A stretch of DNA of 64,000 nt from the NCBI GenBank assembly GCA_022478985.1, contig JAKSZP010007903.1, forward strand, positions 124,001-188,000. The letters run 5' to 3'. This DNA is from Massospora cicadina (taxonomy: Eukaryota; Entomophthoromycota; Entomophthoromycetes; Entomophthorales; Entomophthoraceae). A model generated the notes under the pieces. It was not told the DNA's origin, did not search any database, and saw only the letters and a list, made by a program, of their open reading frames with translations. The translations under genes and the position numbers were made by a program. This document shows positions 32,381 to 45,330 of the stretch, piece after piece; within the stretch, counting starts at the first letter, position 1, and every line of letters starts with the position of its first letter.

Positions 32381-35300
32381 TACATTCTGATGCGAAAAAT
32401 TCAATAGTCTAACCAAGGATTTATGAGTCTTTTTTATCAGATTTGTAAAAAAAGCTTTATCCTGATTTTTTGTTCTCTGAAGGACCGACTTAAAATTTGA
32501 TTGTGCCACTAGAAATTAGATTGGGGGCCCAAGAGTCATAAAAGTACATGTTATTACCTTTAGTATTCTATTATAAATCCATCATAATCACTACTGCTTA
32601 AAAAAGTTGTAAGATAATCTTTGCATATAGAACCTCTAAGTAGCCTACCTTTTACTAGAGATTATGATAGTGATGAAGTATTCAGTGTAGATCTACAAAC
32701 ATAAGTTCTATTTTACTAAGATTATATATAAATAATGCCACAATCTAAGTTGAGAATTTTCAGCAGTATTGTCCACCAGTAACATAAGAAAGTAGTAGCT
32801 TACTCAGACTACGAGGCTTTTAATATTTTAAAAATTAGTCAATTACTTTTGGTACTTTATTTGTTATTATTTAATATGAATATAAGGAAGTAGATCCACG
32901 ATGATGTTACTATATATAAAATTTTATTAAAGTGCGTGACTTAAAGTCAGAAAACTTTAGAACAGAAGAGATTGTAAAACCATCTAGTACTAAAAAAAAA
33001 GAGATTGTAAAGCAATATTAAACAGGCTGTACTTAATTAAATTGTCAAAGTAAATTTGAGCTAATGACTGTTGTTTTATAATATATATATATATATGCAT
33101 TAATAAATACATTGCTAAGGAACAAATGTAAAGCCTGAAATTTTTGAAAATTATTAGGTATCAAACAACCTGTTGAGTTGTTGACTGGACCTAATTGTCA
33201 GATATTAATAGGGACATAATAATGTTAACATGCTTAATTTATTATAGATCATATCAGATATCAGTGATTATGGATCAGGAATATCCTAAGCTTATGTAAA
33301 GCTTCAGATCCGCAGCCTAGTAATTTCACTTAATAATATTTGACTATGATGACACAGGCTTGAGGGCTTTGTTGATTAGGTTGGACTTAAAATATAGTTG
33401 ACTTAATGACACAAGGAATATGGTCTGCTGCTCTATGTCAAAATTAGTTTTAATATCAATCAAGTTTTTGATCAAAATAATTACTAAATTGTGATACAAA
33501 TTACCTTGGTATGTGATATCAATTTCTTAAGAAGAGCATCAGTTCAGCTATTTGCATATGTGTCAGAAATGCTGTCTTGAAAATATTTCCAAGTTTGAGA
33601 CCAACTCTGAGGCATTTGAGATATCCTGATTAAAATGTATTGTAGACCCTCAAACAAACTTATTACTTTCTCTGGCCAAGTGCCATTGAAAATGAGGCAT
33701 CATGGGTAAGATGTGGAGAACATCAAATCCTATAAATTATCTCCAAGTTGATATTAATAAACCACAACCAACCTTTACCACAAGAATATAGTTTAATCAA
33801 TAAGCTTTTTTTGTATTTAAAACTTTATATTATATTAAGTTGAGAATTTACTTGGGATCAGAAGGATCAGGGAAGCATGCCATCATCTAAGTAATAACAG
33901 AAGAATATGGCTTCAAGTGTTATTATCAAGGAATTATGTCTTAACTATTCTCACCATCTTGTATATTGTATCCATACAATAGGAATTCAAATCTCCACCA
34001 TACTGCAGAATAAGAACCAACCATCTGAAGTAGGCCAAAACTTCAACACATCCAAAAAAATCTCTAAGTTTAAATTTTAAGTCTACATATTTTTATTTTA
34101 TTGAATTCCTTAAACCTAATTTGAACAAAATTTACTAGTTTTTTACTTACATTTATTTTCTGGAGTTACTATTATCATGGAATCTTATACCAACATTAAT
34201 TATAAAATATCAAATTGATTAATTTATGAGGAAGAGGAAAATTACAGTTATCAGGTGAATATTACTATATAAACATTTTGTCTTTAAAAATGCATAGATG
34301 GATAAGCAGGTGAGAGGATCCATTTCATAGACAGTTTTTAGTGGATAATTACACCAATTAGATGATATAATAGCTTAAAGGGACCAATACTTTGATGGAC
34401 TATTACACACAGTGCAGGGAACGAGGTGCCCTGAAGATGTTCTAATATAGAAAGGGGCAAAATTTGATAGTTTAAAATAACATGATGTTTGATTTAAGTA
34501 AGGCTTTTTGAGTAGCACAACCCATCTAAAACTTGTTTTAAAGACATAAATAAAAAGGAAATGATTAATAATTTGTAATATGCCAGATATTTGTCACAAA
34601 GAGATTGGTGAAAAGTCAATATGGCTATTTTTTAGATGATCTCACATTATGCAATACCCTTGGTTGTGAAAGGCTTTGCGTCTGTTAAAGATTCAGATTA
34701 GTCTAGTTTTATTTAAATCTAAGTATTATGAATCTTACAAAATTCAAAAAGCAATATCTCCTACTCAGACTTTCTTTAGTACAATATTTATTGGTCATAA
34801 TAAATTAGAGACATTAAAATTAATTGGCTCTTCACCTAATATACAAACATATATTTAGTTTTTTCTTTGATTCTTAATTTTATAAGCGCAAATATTGATT
34901 AAGGCTAATGTACTTTATCAATTTTCATGTTTTAGGGATATATGTAAATCTTCTGATATGTAATAAACTATCTAATAATTAATTCCTAACTTATATATAT
35001 TTATCTTAGGTAACAGAACGTTGTGTTCTTCTTCTTTGTATAACAAAAAACTACCAAGGTATATACAGCCATAGAAAGCATGAAATTCAATATTTCTTAG
35101 AAAGACAGTTAAGTCTAGTTTCTAAATCAACCTTTGGATACCAATGACAATTGAAAACAAAAAAATCAGTAAAAATAGTATAGTTTAGGTGCTACTACCA
35201 CAAACTCATCATTTTTTTAATCTGGGACTTAAGCATTTTTTCTCTGGAAGGCAGGCACCTTTCCACTACATATTATCTTGAAATACCAAAGAAAAAACTA

Positions 35301-36080
35301 AAGTGGGTAAGTAATTTATGCAAGACTTCCTAAGTGTTCTTTTTTATACATGACAATGTCTCAGACTAGCTATTAATCTTCTATATTAAACTTGCATACT
35401 ATAAAAACTATGACTTTTGTCAGTTTTCTGATAAATTGCATTATAAGTTGATAACATAATGATAAACCTATATCATTGAGACAATAGATATTAACCTTAC
35501 ATTAGCTTTAAGAGGCTTTAGGTAAAGTGATTAAGATAAACAACAGTAGCTTAGGAAATAGTCTCTCTCAGGCTTGTCAAATCCAAACAAATATGGCTTT
35601 AAACATTGATATCTATGTGTCAAAATCCAAGGATTGCTTGCTTGCTTAATTAAATCCTGCATGGTGAATCGTACTGAAATTCAGCTGGTGGTCTATATCT
35701 GGCCAGTTGCTTATGGTTTTAGAACTGTTTAAAATGCATTAAGCATACAAAAATGGCTCCAACCTTTCTGGCCAATTTTGGGTTTAGTTTTCCCCTCATA
35801 ATTGGGAACTTCAGTTGAGGCAGGCAAAGTGGCAAGCTGGTGATCCTGAGGTCTCAGCTTGCTGATACTCTCCAAAAGTGACTTTATATAAAAATTAAAT
35901 AAAGATAAAATAAAATAGACTTTTATTAGACTAGATTATTTGATAATAATTCATTAGGCTAGGCATCAGTATTTATACCTCTAGGGCATCTCTTGGCCAC
36001 CTCAGAGTAAAAAACTTTAACAGATAGATTACCACCTCAATTCAGCCCTTGAACTGATACAACTGAAATCTTTTCGTAAG
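32381..36080. other. AT-rich interval, mostly featureless
   Basis: Apart from the short retroposed tail at 32966-33011 and an (AT)n run at about 33079-33097, nothing was recognised. Open frames such as 34676-34858 are AT-rich and look fortuitous. Confidence 0.4.
32966..33011 (+). mobile_element. Minute retroposed tail 1 (20 bp) with 13-bp target duplication
   Basis: The 20-bp insert ACCATCTAGTACTAAAAAAA (32979-32998) lies between two perfect 13-bp copies of AAGAGATTGTAAA (32966-32978 and 32999-33011). An A-run at the 3' end and a long direct repeat are the hallmarks of target-primed reverse transcription. The same core recurs at 51264-51280. Confidence 0.75.
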
Positions 36081-36090
36081 TTTATTGGTG

Positions 36091-36366
36091 TCAAAATACT
36101 CTCAAAATCAGGAGGATAGCAGGTACAAAAATTGCAATAAAAGCATGCAAAATTGTCCTAGGATCTTTTGATTTGAGTTTCGTCATACTGCTGATGAAAT
36201 ACACCTTCTGTGAAATTCTTGCCTCAATTGAAATAGATGACATACCCCTAATTGGGACGTCAGCAGGCCTCTCCCTCAATAGCGCTAGGTACTCCCTTTT
36301 GAGCAGTCCATGTGCAAGTGCTATCATGCCAATTGTGCAGATCAAAGTACTAATTTCGCCCTAGGG
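36091..36366 (-). CDS. Unrecognised small ORF, CpG-richer than surroundings
   Basis: The minus-strand frame 36091-36345 (84 codons, extendable upstream to about 36364) reads TIGMIALAHGLLKREYLALL, then RERPADVPIRGMSSIS, ISQKVYFISSMTKLKS and a hydrophobic C-terminus FIAIFVPAILLILRVF. Two hydrophobic stretches suggest membrane association. Unlike the decayed repeats, the stretch keeps several CpGs. An AG acceptor-like CCACCCTAG lies just upstream, so it could be a terminal exon of a host gene. I recognise no family, and a chance ORF is not excluded. Confidence 0.3.
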
Positions 36367-37008
36367 TGGAAAATCGATTATGTTGTTCATCTGTTTGATT
36401 GTCCATGGGACTTTTAAACGTAACTTCAGGTCATCCTAAATAATTTTGTATATAAATTTCTTGATATTGGTCCTGATTAATAAGGACTAGTTGCCAAGGA
36501 TTGGGGCAGAGATAATTGACCCAACTGTGCAGATGTATTTGGCCTGAGCTGCTGATATAATGATTAATTAAATTGACATTGAGTTGATCAACCTGGCCGA
36601 GTAGTTGCAGAGAAGGTTGACCTAAATGTGTGGGGATATACGGCATGAGCTTTAGCAATATAATTAAATCCATGTAGCAATAATCAGCCCAAGCTGTGTT
36701 ATTATACTAGGCTTTAATATAATTATTAGTTTAAGAATTAGGTGGGAAAATCAGCCCAATCTGTAGGTTGTTGAAGGGTTTATTTTTGAGTCAACCACAG
36801 AATTTGACACTGTGCCTGATGGCAGGATTAGTTCATCAGATAGGTAGCTTTAGTTGGTCAGGCTCCTGAAAAATGAAAAGCTTTTTTAAATTAGAGGTAC
36901 AAAAATAAAACTAACTACATGTGCTTGATATTTTATATAATTAAAAGTCTGGCCACATAGCATATGTACCTACTAGATGCTCCAACATAAAAAGAAAATA
37001 CTGGTGAG

Positions 37009-37680
37009 CTAGTTAGGGTAACTGGGGCCTCCACATGGTACAACTGGGAAAGCCTGTGGAAACATGGGTAAATAGCTAACACCAGAACTTAAAGCGGCAC
37101 GTTGTTTGAGTCCTGTAGTGGCCTGGAAAGAAGTGAGGGATAGTAGTGATGACTGTGCTGACCTGTTCTTGTGGGTGTCTACCACTCCCTGAGGGGAGTA
37201 TATGGGCAAGAAGGGGTGTACAAATTGAGCAAGGTGCTTGTCAAATGGCCTACCCACAAGCTAGGCTACATGGATGCGGACCCCAGGACAAGGGAGGGGC
37301 AATCCTGGTTGGCTGCGCTTTAATACACCTTCCTAAAATAAATGCCACAGTTTGCTGAGGTGGCCTGAAGCTCTGCTAGCTTTCGTTTGGTTGGAATGAG
37401 CTGGTAAGTAGTGAAACAGATCATGAAAGAAAGTGATAGCATATCTGAAAGGACTCCAAGCTATCTGGACTAAAATGGGCCAGGGAACATAACTCCACTA
37501 AAAAAGCAGGTGACAATGGAGAGGGCTTTAATTTCTCCCCCCAGGAGCCTTAAACCTGGGGTCATCAGGTCTTTTTCCAACAAGGGGGATGGGAGGCATA
37601 TCGCCTGTCCTGGATGGTGCAGATGAGCTGCCCAGTACTTAAACAGGGCGGGCATATGTCAGTTTAGGGGGTGACGTGAG
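37009..37680 (-). pseudogene. Unrecognised coding-like region
   Basis: This is a GC-richer island. The minus strand gives frames 37009-37257 (PFDKHLAQFVHPFLPIYSPQ and a Pro/Ser-rich C-terminus) and 37470-37655 (LFKYWAAHLHHPGQAICLPS). A frame between them holds PPLSCGPHPCS. Composition looks coding, but frames shift and no domain is recognised. It may be a broken transposon ORF. Confidence 0.3.
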
Positions 37681-37699
37681 CTAAACCCAATTGCAGTTG

Positions 37700-38608
37700 G
37701 GATCACATTTTAAGTGGTGCTTAAATTCGCGCAGCCCTATTGTGATGGGGACATTACCCCAGGCCTTCATACTGCAATAGTTGCCTGCACTAGGCGCCCC
37801 TTCAGAGCTTTTAAAAATCAAAGAAGAAAATACCAATAAAAAGATAAATTGTCCAATAAACCTTGTACAAGGATATGTTACCCCAGGTAAAATGCTAAAA
37901 AGCCTCTATAGTCCAAGTCTTTATAAAAAATCCTATACCAAATCTGAAAGCAGTGTCAGATAAGAGTTGACTTGATTAAAGTCTTGCACTACTAATTATT
38001 TATAGACTCTTTGCTGATCTTTTAGTAATTTTGTAATTATGGTTTTACTAGAGACATAGGTGTCCATCCAATAAATATTTTTTTCCAAGTAAAAGTCACA
38101 TATTAGATACTATTTTAAATTTTCACTATCATAAAGACGTTCAATATTCTCTGGTAATCATTATTTGCATTCATAAGTTTGTAGTTATAGAAACTCAAGA
38201 CTAGTAAAAAGTTAAAGGGCTTGGATTTTTTAGCATTAGAAAAAAAGACGAGAATTTAGTAAGCTGTCTGGTGTAATGAGTTTGTAATGTTAAACCATTT
38301 TTAACCCAAAACAACACATAATGAGAGGATACTCTTCATTGTATCATAAAAAAAGATATATTTGGCATTAAAATTAAGGACTTACCAACTTTGGCAATTC
38401 TTTTAAAGTTGGTTGCTATTTTTGTAGATTATGCACCACAAGGCAAATTTATATAGTATTATAAATTAAATTTTTTGTTATAAACAATAAAAATGAAGAA
38501 GCATATGTGTTAATTGTGATACTGATTAGATATGTTAAAATATTGAAATACTTATAATTAAATTGATGCTAAGACACTTTAAAATTAGATTAAGATCAGT
38601 TGTAAAAA
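37700..38608. other. AT-rich interval left of G3
   Basis: No feature was recognised. A lysine-rich plus frame at 37781-37963 is probably fortuitous. Confidence 0.35.
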
Positions 38609-39426
38609 TGTTACAATTGGTTTAATTAACCATCAGTTTGTATAATATTTATATAATGATTACATTTTTCCTTTGTTTAGGTATAGGATTTAATCACTTA
38701 TTGAGTACTCTGGCACGCAGCCCAACTTTTATAAGGAGATGCCAAAGTTGTATGCTGTTTCTTATATTAATTTCGCTATTGCGCCTTTTGGTCTAAATAA
38801 TTATCATGGCAGATTGAATCTAAAATTCCGCCAGTGCAATTTTGATCCTCAAATTAATGATCTCTTTGGCTCATGGCCTTAGTTTCATATCCTCTAAGTT
38901 TTATTTATGATTTGTATATTTCATTTTGTCCCCCAAGCCAGCATAAAATAATTGGTATTAGGGTTCCTACTTTTATTATGGCCATCCGCCAGTAACTCAA
39001 TTGAAATCATTTGATCACAACTATAATAAATACCCAAACCCTAGTGATTCACTCCCTCAGCCTAGTTTAGATACTTATACTTCTAGTCTACCACTTTTAT
39101 CAATGCATAGTAAACCTAAATTGCACAAATAGGAACTTTAATGATGAAAGGAATATCTTGGCTAAATTACAATTATAAGGGGTTTTTTTTCATTAAGTTG
39201 CTAGAGGAACCTAGCATGAAGAAAGGATAACTTAAGCGAGCTTGCAGAGCCTTTTACAGTAGTAGATACTACATTGTGATTTTTATTACTTAAAATAAAC
39301 TTCTCCCTTGCCAAAAAGTGTTCTTATTGCAAGTTTTCTAAGGTTACTATAATCTAACATACCTTATAGTATTTTTCAGATTAACCTATGCACTCAAAAT
39401 CTGATTCCTAAGCGCCAATTTCAACA
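38609..39426 (+). repeat. G3 5' LTR
   Basis: It starts TGTTACAATTGG and ends TTTCAACA. Colinear with 55081-55911 through anchors such as AACCATCAG, TAATGATTACATTTT, TTATCATGGCAGAT/TTGTTATGGCAGAT, AGTAAACCTAAATTG and GAGGAACCTAG/GAGAAACCTAG. Confidence 0.85.
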
Positions 39427-39429
39427 TTG

Positions 39430-39447
39430 TGGTGATCACTACAGGGG
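39430..39447 (+). promoter_or_regulatory. G3 primer-binding site
   Basis: TGGTGATCACTACAGGGG starts 3 nt after the LTR end. It differs from the G2 site (TGGTGCTCACTACAGGGG) at one position. Confidence 0.75.
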
Positions 39448-39484
39448 GCTCACACTTGGTTCCCTATAGTCCCTTTTATTTAGT

Positions 39485-41081
39485 ATGGATTTTATTGCAT
39501 CTGTTAGAGGATTTATTTTGGAAGAAATAATGCAAATTGTTGAGGTTAAAGTGGCCACCTCTGCAGCCCAGAAGATCAATTTTGATGATGTTCACCAAGT
39601 ATGTGCTGATACAATGCCCACGTTGGACAAATCTTTAATATTATATTTGGCCATAATTGTCAAGTGAAAGGGTTATCAAATATCTCTAAAAAGCATCAAA
39701 GCTTCCTCAAAAGCCTAGATGCAGATATAGAGGATCTTTTCACTCCAATAATGACTTGTACCAGGCCAATGAGGCCTTGCATCTTAAATTATTTAACTCA
39801 GGGCCTAAAGGTAAGGTTCCTGGTGAATTAGAACATCAACATGAAAGCGGATTTTCTGGATGTTACCTAAAAAGTTGATAATTTAGAAACCCTGATGCAT
39901 CTGGAGCACCGCCGTGTCTCAATTATATTGGACTATTTTAATGGTCATTATAGTGCACAACCCACTGATATTACCAGCAATGAGTGGGAACTTCTTCCAT
40001 TAAAATCAGACATCAAAAGTGACGAGGCACTTGTTATGCATGAATTGCCTATTGTTATTACCTCTGCTATGGGCGTTGGAGCTTCTGCTCATCCAAGTAT
40101 TTCATTAACTCCTCCCCCTGAGAATTTGTACTCAATTAGTTGGGAAACTACTGTCCAACTCACATGCAATGCTGCTGGTAATTTTACTCAAGTTCCTTAG
40201 GCTCTTTGACTCATGGTGATCCGGTGGCACAAGGGAAGTTTACTCCCACATCACATATTTGTCACTTGGGAAGTTATATAAGAGCAACGCAGGCTCTTTG
40301 GCTCTACATCTATAAACATTTTATTCATGTTAACCATATTAACTTACCAAAGTTTGATAAGGAGGCAAACGTTCACTAAATTTTATTATTCTTTTTGAGA
40401 TTAGTATGGCCAGAGCAACTTAGGTTGCTTAGTTGCAATGGTAATGAACTCTCTGAACTCCAAAAGCCATTAGTTAGGTATGCCTAAGCTACAAAAAGCT
40501 GGAGCAACCTACTTCAACACCAAAGATCTTCTTATTAAGGAGTTGAGTGGGGAAAATGGATGAACACACAAAAAACAAGTTCTCTTAACATCTTTTTTGA
40601 AAAGATGAAGCTGGGAAAGATTTTGTGGACATCTTTTATTTGGAGGTACAAACAGTATCTAGTGCTAATGGCATTATATATCTTGACACTCATATTGCTC
40701 TTCACCATTTCTGAAAGCCTTTTATAAAGATTTATATCAGGTTGCGATTTCCATTATAAATGAGGAGAATGATATTGCCCATATGGTGAATTATCTTTAG
40801 CATTGTGACTTCACTTTATAGGCCTGACAAGAGTTATTGGATGCCTCGCAAACTGCAGCCTTGAGGCCTCTCTCAAAGAGGATTTACCTTCACCATAAAG
40901 CCCTAGTCAGGATAAGCCTAATGTTAGTTAGTTTACCTGAAATTTTGCAAAGTATTGGCCCATTATGCCAACCATTGCCCTATATAATTTCTATAATCCA
41001 GAGTTCATTCTGTAACCACATGGATGATGGAGAATCGATAAAAGACAAGGCGAAGAAGGATTAGATTTTTTACATATGCCT
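39485..41081 (+). pseudogene. G3 gag, decayed, cut off by G4
   Basis: The first frame (39485-39667) starts MDFIASVRGFILEEIMQIVE. Scattered gag-like text follows, including FDKEANVH and a helical stretch near 40.35-40.5 kb. A zinc knuckle at about 40937-40980 reads LKFCKVLAHYANHCP, with CX2CX4HX4C spacing but the first Cys replaced by Leu. G4 is inserted about 100 bp downstream, separating gag from the protease at 50.0 kb. Stops are frequent. Confidence 0.6.
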
Positions 41082-42197
41082 TATTAAAAAACTGGAAACT
41101 ATTGGCTTCAAATTTTTAAGAAATGACTCACCTGATAAATCCCAGAAGTTAACTGCAAAGGTTTACATGCGCATAATTCGCGTTTAACATAGTAACTAAT
41201 ATGTGTTTTATAATATTATGATGACTATTATCTGTAGTTGATTAGATAAACCCAATATGGTCCAACGCTAAACCTGTAATAATCCACAAAATATTGATTA
41301 TGTTAAAAATAGAGATTTCTTCCCTATCCTGGCTGTACTTAATCCACTCTCAGATTCAGAGGTTCCTGTTCTTCCTTCTCATCATGCAAAGTCTGCGGAG
41401 ATCCACATCAAAGGTATGCTTCTCTTTTAAGGATATCCGATCCTTACTCTTTATACACATAAAAGAGTCCACAATATTTGTATATCACAGTAATAATTAA
41501 CTGAAGATGAATAGATCTTATTTCACAATATGAAGAATCTGCTTTATTATTATAGATTATAGCGAATTTATAGAGGGAATTCAGCGTCCAACTCCCCAGC
41601 TGGCGCCTAAGCCATGAAATGGCAATTGTTGCCATTGGATTTCCATATGATTTCTCTACTGGCTATGGCCTTCTCCATCAGGTTATGTATTCCTCCATCA
41701 GATATCCTCGAGACCTGGAACACTTAGAGCCAGAAAAAGCGTCCCTAATGTTTCACACTCAATCACAGTGAACCAACCACAATTGGTTTGCGACCTTATT
41801 AGGTAATGGGACTCTATACCCATTATGGAAGGTTGAGAACCAACTGATTAATTTGCTAGTTGCAGGTGACATCAATCGCTTCATAACTGCTGATTAAATT
41901 TTCTATCAATTGATGATGACGCCTGACCAATCCCAATCAGCACACCTGATAACTTATCAATAATCAGCTATTAAATGCCCTCATTTCATTGGTAACTCTG
42001 CCTGACGAGATATTAAGCATTCACCTAGATTGATCCCCAATGGATCCAAACCTGACGAATACCTAAGAAATCCCAGGACATTATTATCTCAAAATCGAGG
42101 TCAACTAATATCTTTTTTTATTTTCTAGTGGGACTTATCCCCTAATGAACCAGCAGATAACCTAGTAAGCTGAAAAGATGGGAAAAAAACCAACACA
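41082..42197 (-). repeat. G4 3' LTR
   Basis: Direct repeat of 48474-49589. A stretch of almost 80 bp around 41312-41390 is identical in the two LTRs, far better conserved than in G1 or G3. The right end is CCAACACA next to the polypurine tract. The left end reads TATTAAA where TGTTAAA is expected. Confidence 0.9.
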
Positions 42198-42214
42198 TCC
42201 CCCTCTTACCTTGA
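42198..42214 (-). promoter_or_regulatory. G4 polypurine tract
   Basis: The minus strand reads GGTAAGAGGGGGA ending exactly at the TGTGTTGG start of the 3' LTR. Confidence 0.75.
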
Positions 42215-44220
42215 TTTCCAGCGAGAATAGAATTGGAACAGGAGAATTTTGCCTTGGGCCAAGTCAAAAGATTTAATTTGTTTCCAGTAAAGCACAGATG
42301 ACTTGCACTCAACGCTTCTCAGGAAAAGCTTCAGCATGCAGCTCTCATCTTTTTCTTCCTTGCTGACGCCTCTTTAGAGCACAGTCCTCATGACCCAATA
42401 TCATGCCAGTTTAGTCAATTTAATCATGATGATGCTAGTCTATAAAGCTTGTTTCCCCCCGATCAGTTCATATGACCCATTGTCATATTCAGAATCTTGG
42501 TTTAGTGCCCTTGATTCCCTGATCTTCCTCCTCGTCCTTGACAGGAGGTTACTACCATCAATGTATGCCTTGCGGCACAATTATAGTGAATAGTATATTT
42601 GTTGTTGTTATTTATATCTTGAGAAACTTTTTTACTCATATCATTTTTGCACTTCCCATTCTTTTTTGAAGAGCTTATCTTATTATTTTAAATTAATTTT
42701 TCCAAAATTAGAGCTTGATTAATACCAAATTTATAACATCAACAATTTTTAAAAGTCTGACATCCTCTGGATCGTCCAGTTCATATATCAAATTCTTCTA
42801 AATCATAGTACCAGCAGTACCATGACAATCTTTCTGCTGAAAGTGCTCAGCTCTTCCAAATAATGAGTCATACTGCTCAGAGAAATCTCTTTTATGATAC
42901 CCCTAAGACCCATACCATAGTCAAGCACACTTAGCTTTTCCTTCCGCTGAACTACTAGAAGCAGTATCCAACCTCAATGAAACCAGAATAGCGACCATCT
43001 TAGACGACTCACAGCTGATTCTCCCTCTTTCATCAACAAATGAATTGGACTTTGATACTCTCTAGATTCAGCTCCTTTTGCGATACTTTTACTAAGATTG
43101 TTGAGCATTTTGAAGCAATGCAATCTAATATTAATCAGTTGTTTCATGCCAAAACCAACTTTCTCCCTGAGTTCCTTTTTTGACTCAGCCAATATTATAA
43201 ACCAGATGTTTTTTCAATTGAATTGGATATTGGAAAGCGCGAACATTTTGAGCTCCCCTGCACAGAATTAAGGAACCAAGTAACTGAGGATCTTTCTATA
43301 TCTCTTAACCCCTCCGATCTCTCAAGCATCTTAGATTGAGGCGTTGCACCCTATGCTTCTTGTTTTGCAGGCCAAGTTCTTCGAAGTTTGACCACAAAGC
43401 TTTCAGCCTTCCCCAAATCCCATCATTCATTCTGCTTTTAATCCAAGAAGCTCATAGTCTTTGCCTTCAGGATTCCATCCACTCCTTGCACGACTATCTC
43501 ATTTCTTGTGCTTTTCATCAGTACCTTCCTCTTATGACTCTTATTGGGGCATGATTTGGCAACCTCCGCCTAATACCTTGCTCTATGCTGTCTCAAATGC
43601 CCAATGTTCTTGTCAAAGCCCATCAGCAAGTTCTCAAGACTAATCTTCTAGCTCCAGTGCCATATTGAGATTACTCAGGGTTATCTCACCAACTGCCTCT
43701 TATTGTTCTATTGCTTCCCTCCCCAATCTGGGGTATCACAATTGGATAGTACTGACATCTCAATTATCTCTTCCCTAATTGCATTCTCACAGGGTTCAGC
43801 CTCTGCTCAACAAACTTGGTTAGAAGTTGGTCTAACCCTAGCTAAATTTTGATCTCAAAAGAATTCAACAGTTTTTTTACTCCTACTATTATACATCCTC
43901 CCTCCCCCAAGAGGTGACATAGGCGGGATCATCCTCCAACTCGAGAATAACCAATAAAAAATTATAAAATATATAACTTTTTATGTCTTTTCCTCTTTTC
44001 CATATTTTATCATTTTTTTCTTATTTTTATATGGGACATGACCTTCACTCATTACAGATTTCCATCTATTTATTAATTTTCCCCCAAAATGGTTCCTAGA
44101 TATACTATGACCTACCAGTTTTACATTGTTCAGATGTCTTATTTTTTAAGACATAACCATTTATTTTGGTTCAGCGGTCCTTTTTTAGGACTTAACCAAA
44201 AAATGTCAAGAAATAACCAT
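42215..44220 (+). pseudogene. Extra antisense coding-like region between G4 integrase and 3' LTR
   Basis: On the strand opposite to gag-pol, several stop-poor frames follow each other: 42390-42593; 42974-43057; 43055-43339 (about 95 codons with one stop, including CDTFTKIVEHFEAMQSNINQ and IELDIGKREHFELPCTELRN); and pieces to about 43,910. I recognise no domain. G1 and G2 have only 200-400 bp between integrase and the 3' LTR. Some plant Tat-type gypsy elements carry additional, sometimes antisense, ORFs at this place, so a captured or accessory ORF is plausible. A further nested insertion is the alternative. Confidence 0.4.
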
Positions 44221-44221
44221 C

Positions 44222-45330
44222 TCAATGGTTCAGCAGTCCTTCAGGAACACTCTTATAAATTTGTTCATGAATCCACTGCATTAGATACTTAGCATGGACC
44301 AAGTTAGCAATCCTTTCATCTGCAAAGTTTGTGATGGAATATGCATCTGTTGACGTCTTAGAAATAATCTCATATGGACACAACCACAGTTCATCTAACT
44401 TTTTTCTTCTTCTAAAACCAAGCATGTCACATTAGGCTACTTTAAAGCCTACCTGGTATTCAGATAATGCCATTCAGTTCTAATTGTCTGTTGTTCTAGA
44501 CTTGATCTTTTCTATAAGGTCTATCAAATGCTTATGACTGCATTTTGATCATTGTATTTAAAAGTCAGAGTAAGTACTGCTTGTCACTCATCCTTTATGT
44601 TGGTTTGACCACCAAATATAGAATTGGTGGAATTTTAGACTTTCTTTAGTATAAAATCTCTAATGGTGGTTTTCATATTGCCGTATGGTGACTGATGTTA
44701 TATGAAGATGTCACAAAACTGAGGTATCTGCTCCATGCGGAAGAATTTCCTGCAACTAGCTTCCTCAGCGTTGCAGCTAGAGTTCCATTGACTCATTCTA
44801 CCACTCCGTTTATCTCTGGCTGGTAAGGTACTGACACAACTCTTCAGACCTTATTATTTTATTCAACCTCAGGATCACATAGGATAAAAATTGGTTCCTT
44901 GGTCATTTAACAAGACTTGTGGGCATCCATGGCGATATACAACTTGATACAGGATAAACCATGCGTTACTTGTAGCATCCACTTTTTCCAGGGGACTTTG
45001 TCTTGACACATATGGTCAGATGGTCAATTGAAACTATTCTATATTTGACTCCCCATGTGCTCATAGTCAGAGGTCCCATTACACTGATGGACACTGTATT
45101 CCAGGCAAATCCAGGGTGGACCAGTCAATATACGGTTTTGTTCTTGCGTGGTTTGTGCAACTGGCACTCCATGCAGAAAGCCAGATAATCTGCCACATCA
45201 TAGTTGATAGATTCCCGGTAATAGTAATGGCGAATGTGATTAGTCATATTCCTCAGGCCTCCATGCCTGAAACCTTATGTGGGGCCTGAACAATTGACAC
45301 TCATTCTGACAGTCTTGGGAACAATAGTCG
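44222..45330 (-). pseudogene. G4 integrase, decayed
   Basis: The C-terminal part (44222-44425) reads KLDELWLCPYEIISKTSTDAY and VHAKYL, the family's GPYxIxxxxxxxAYxL ... vHxxxLk domain. The core at about 44.75-45.1 kb, in shifting frames, gives HGCPQVLLNDQGTNF (second catalytic Asp) and PEINGVVE (catalytic Glu). The upstream N-terminal part reaches to about 45.3 kb. The order RT, RNase H, integrase is as in Ty3/gypsy. Confidence 0.75.

Noticed and set aside
33079..33097. AT microsatellite as a functional element
   Set aside because: A short (AT)n run in AT-rich DNA is expected by chance and has no supporting context.
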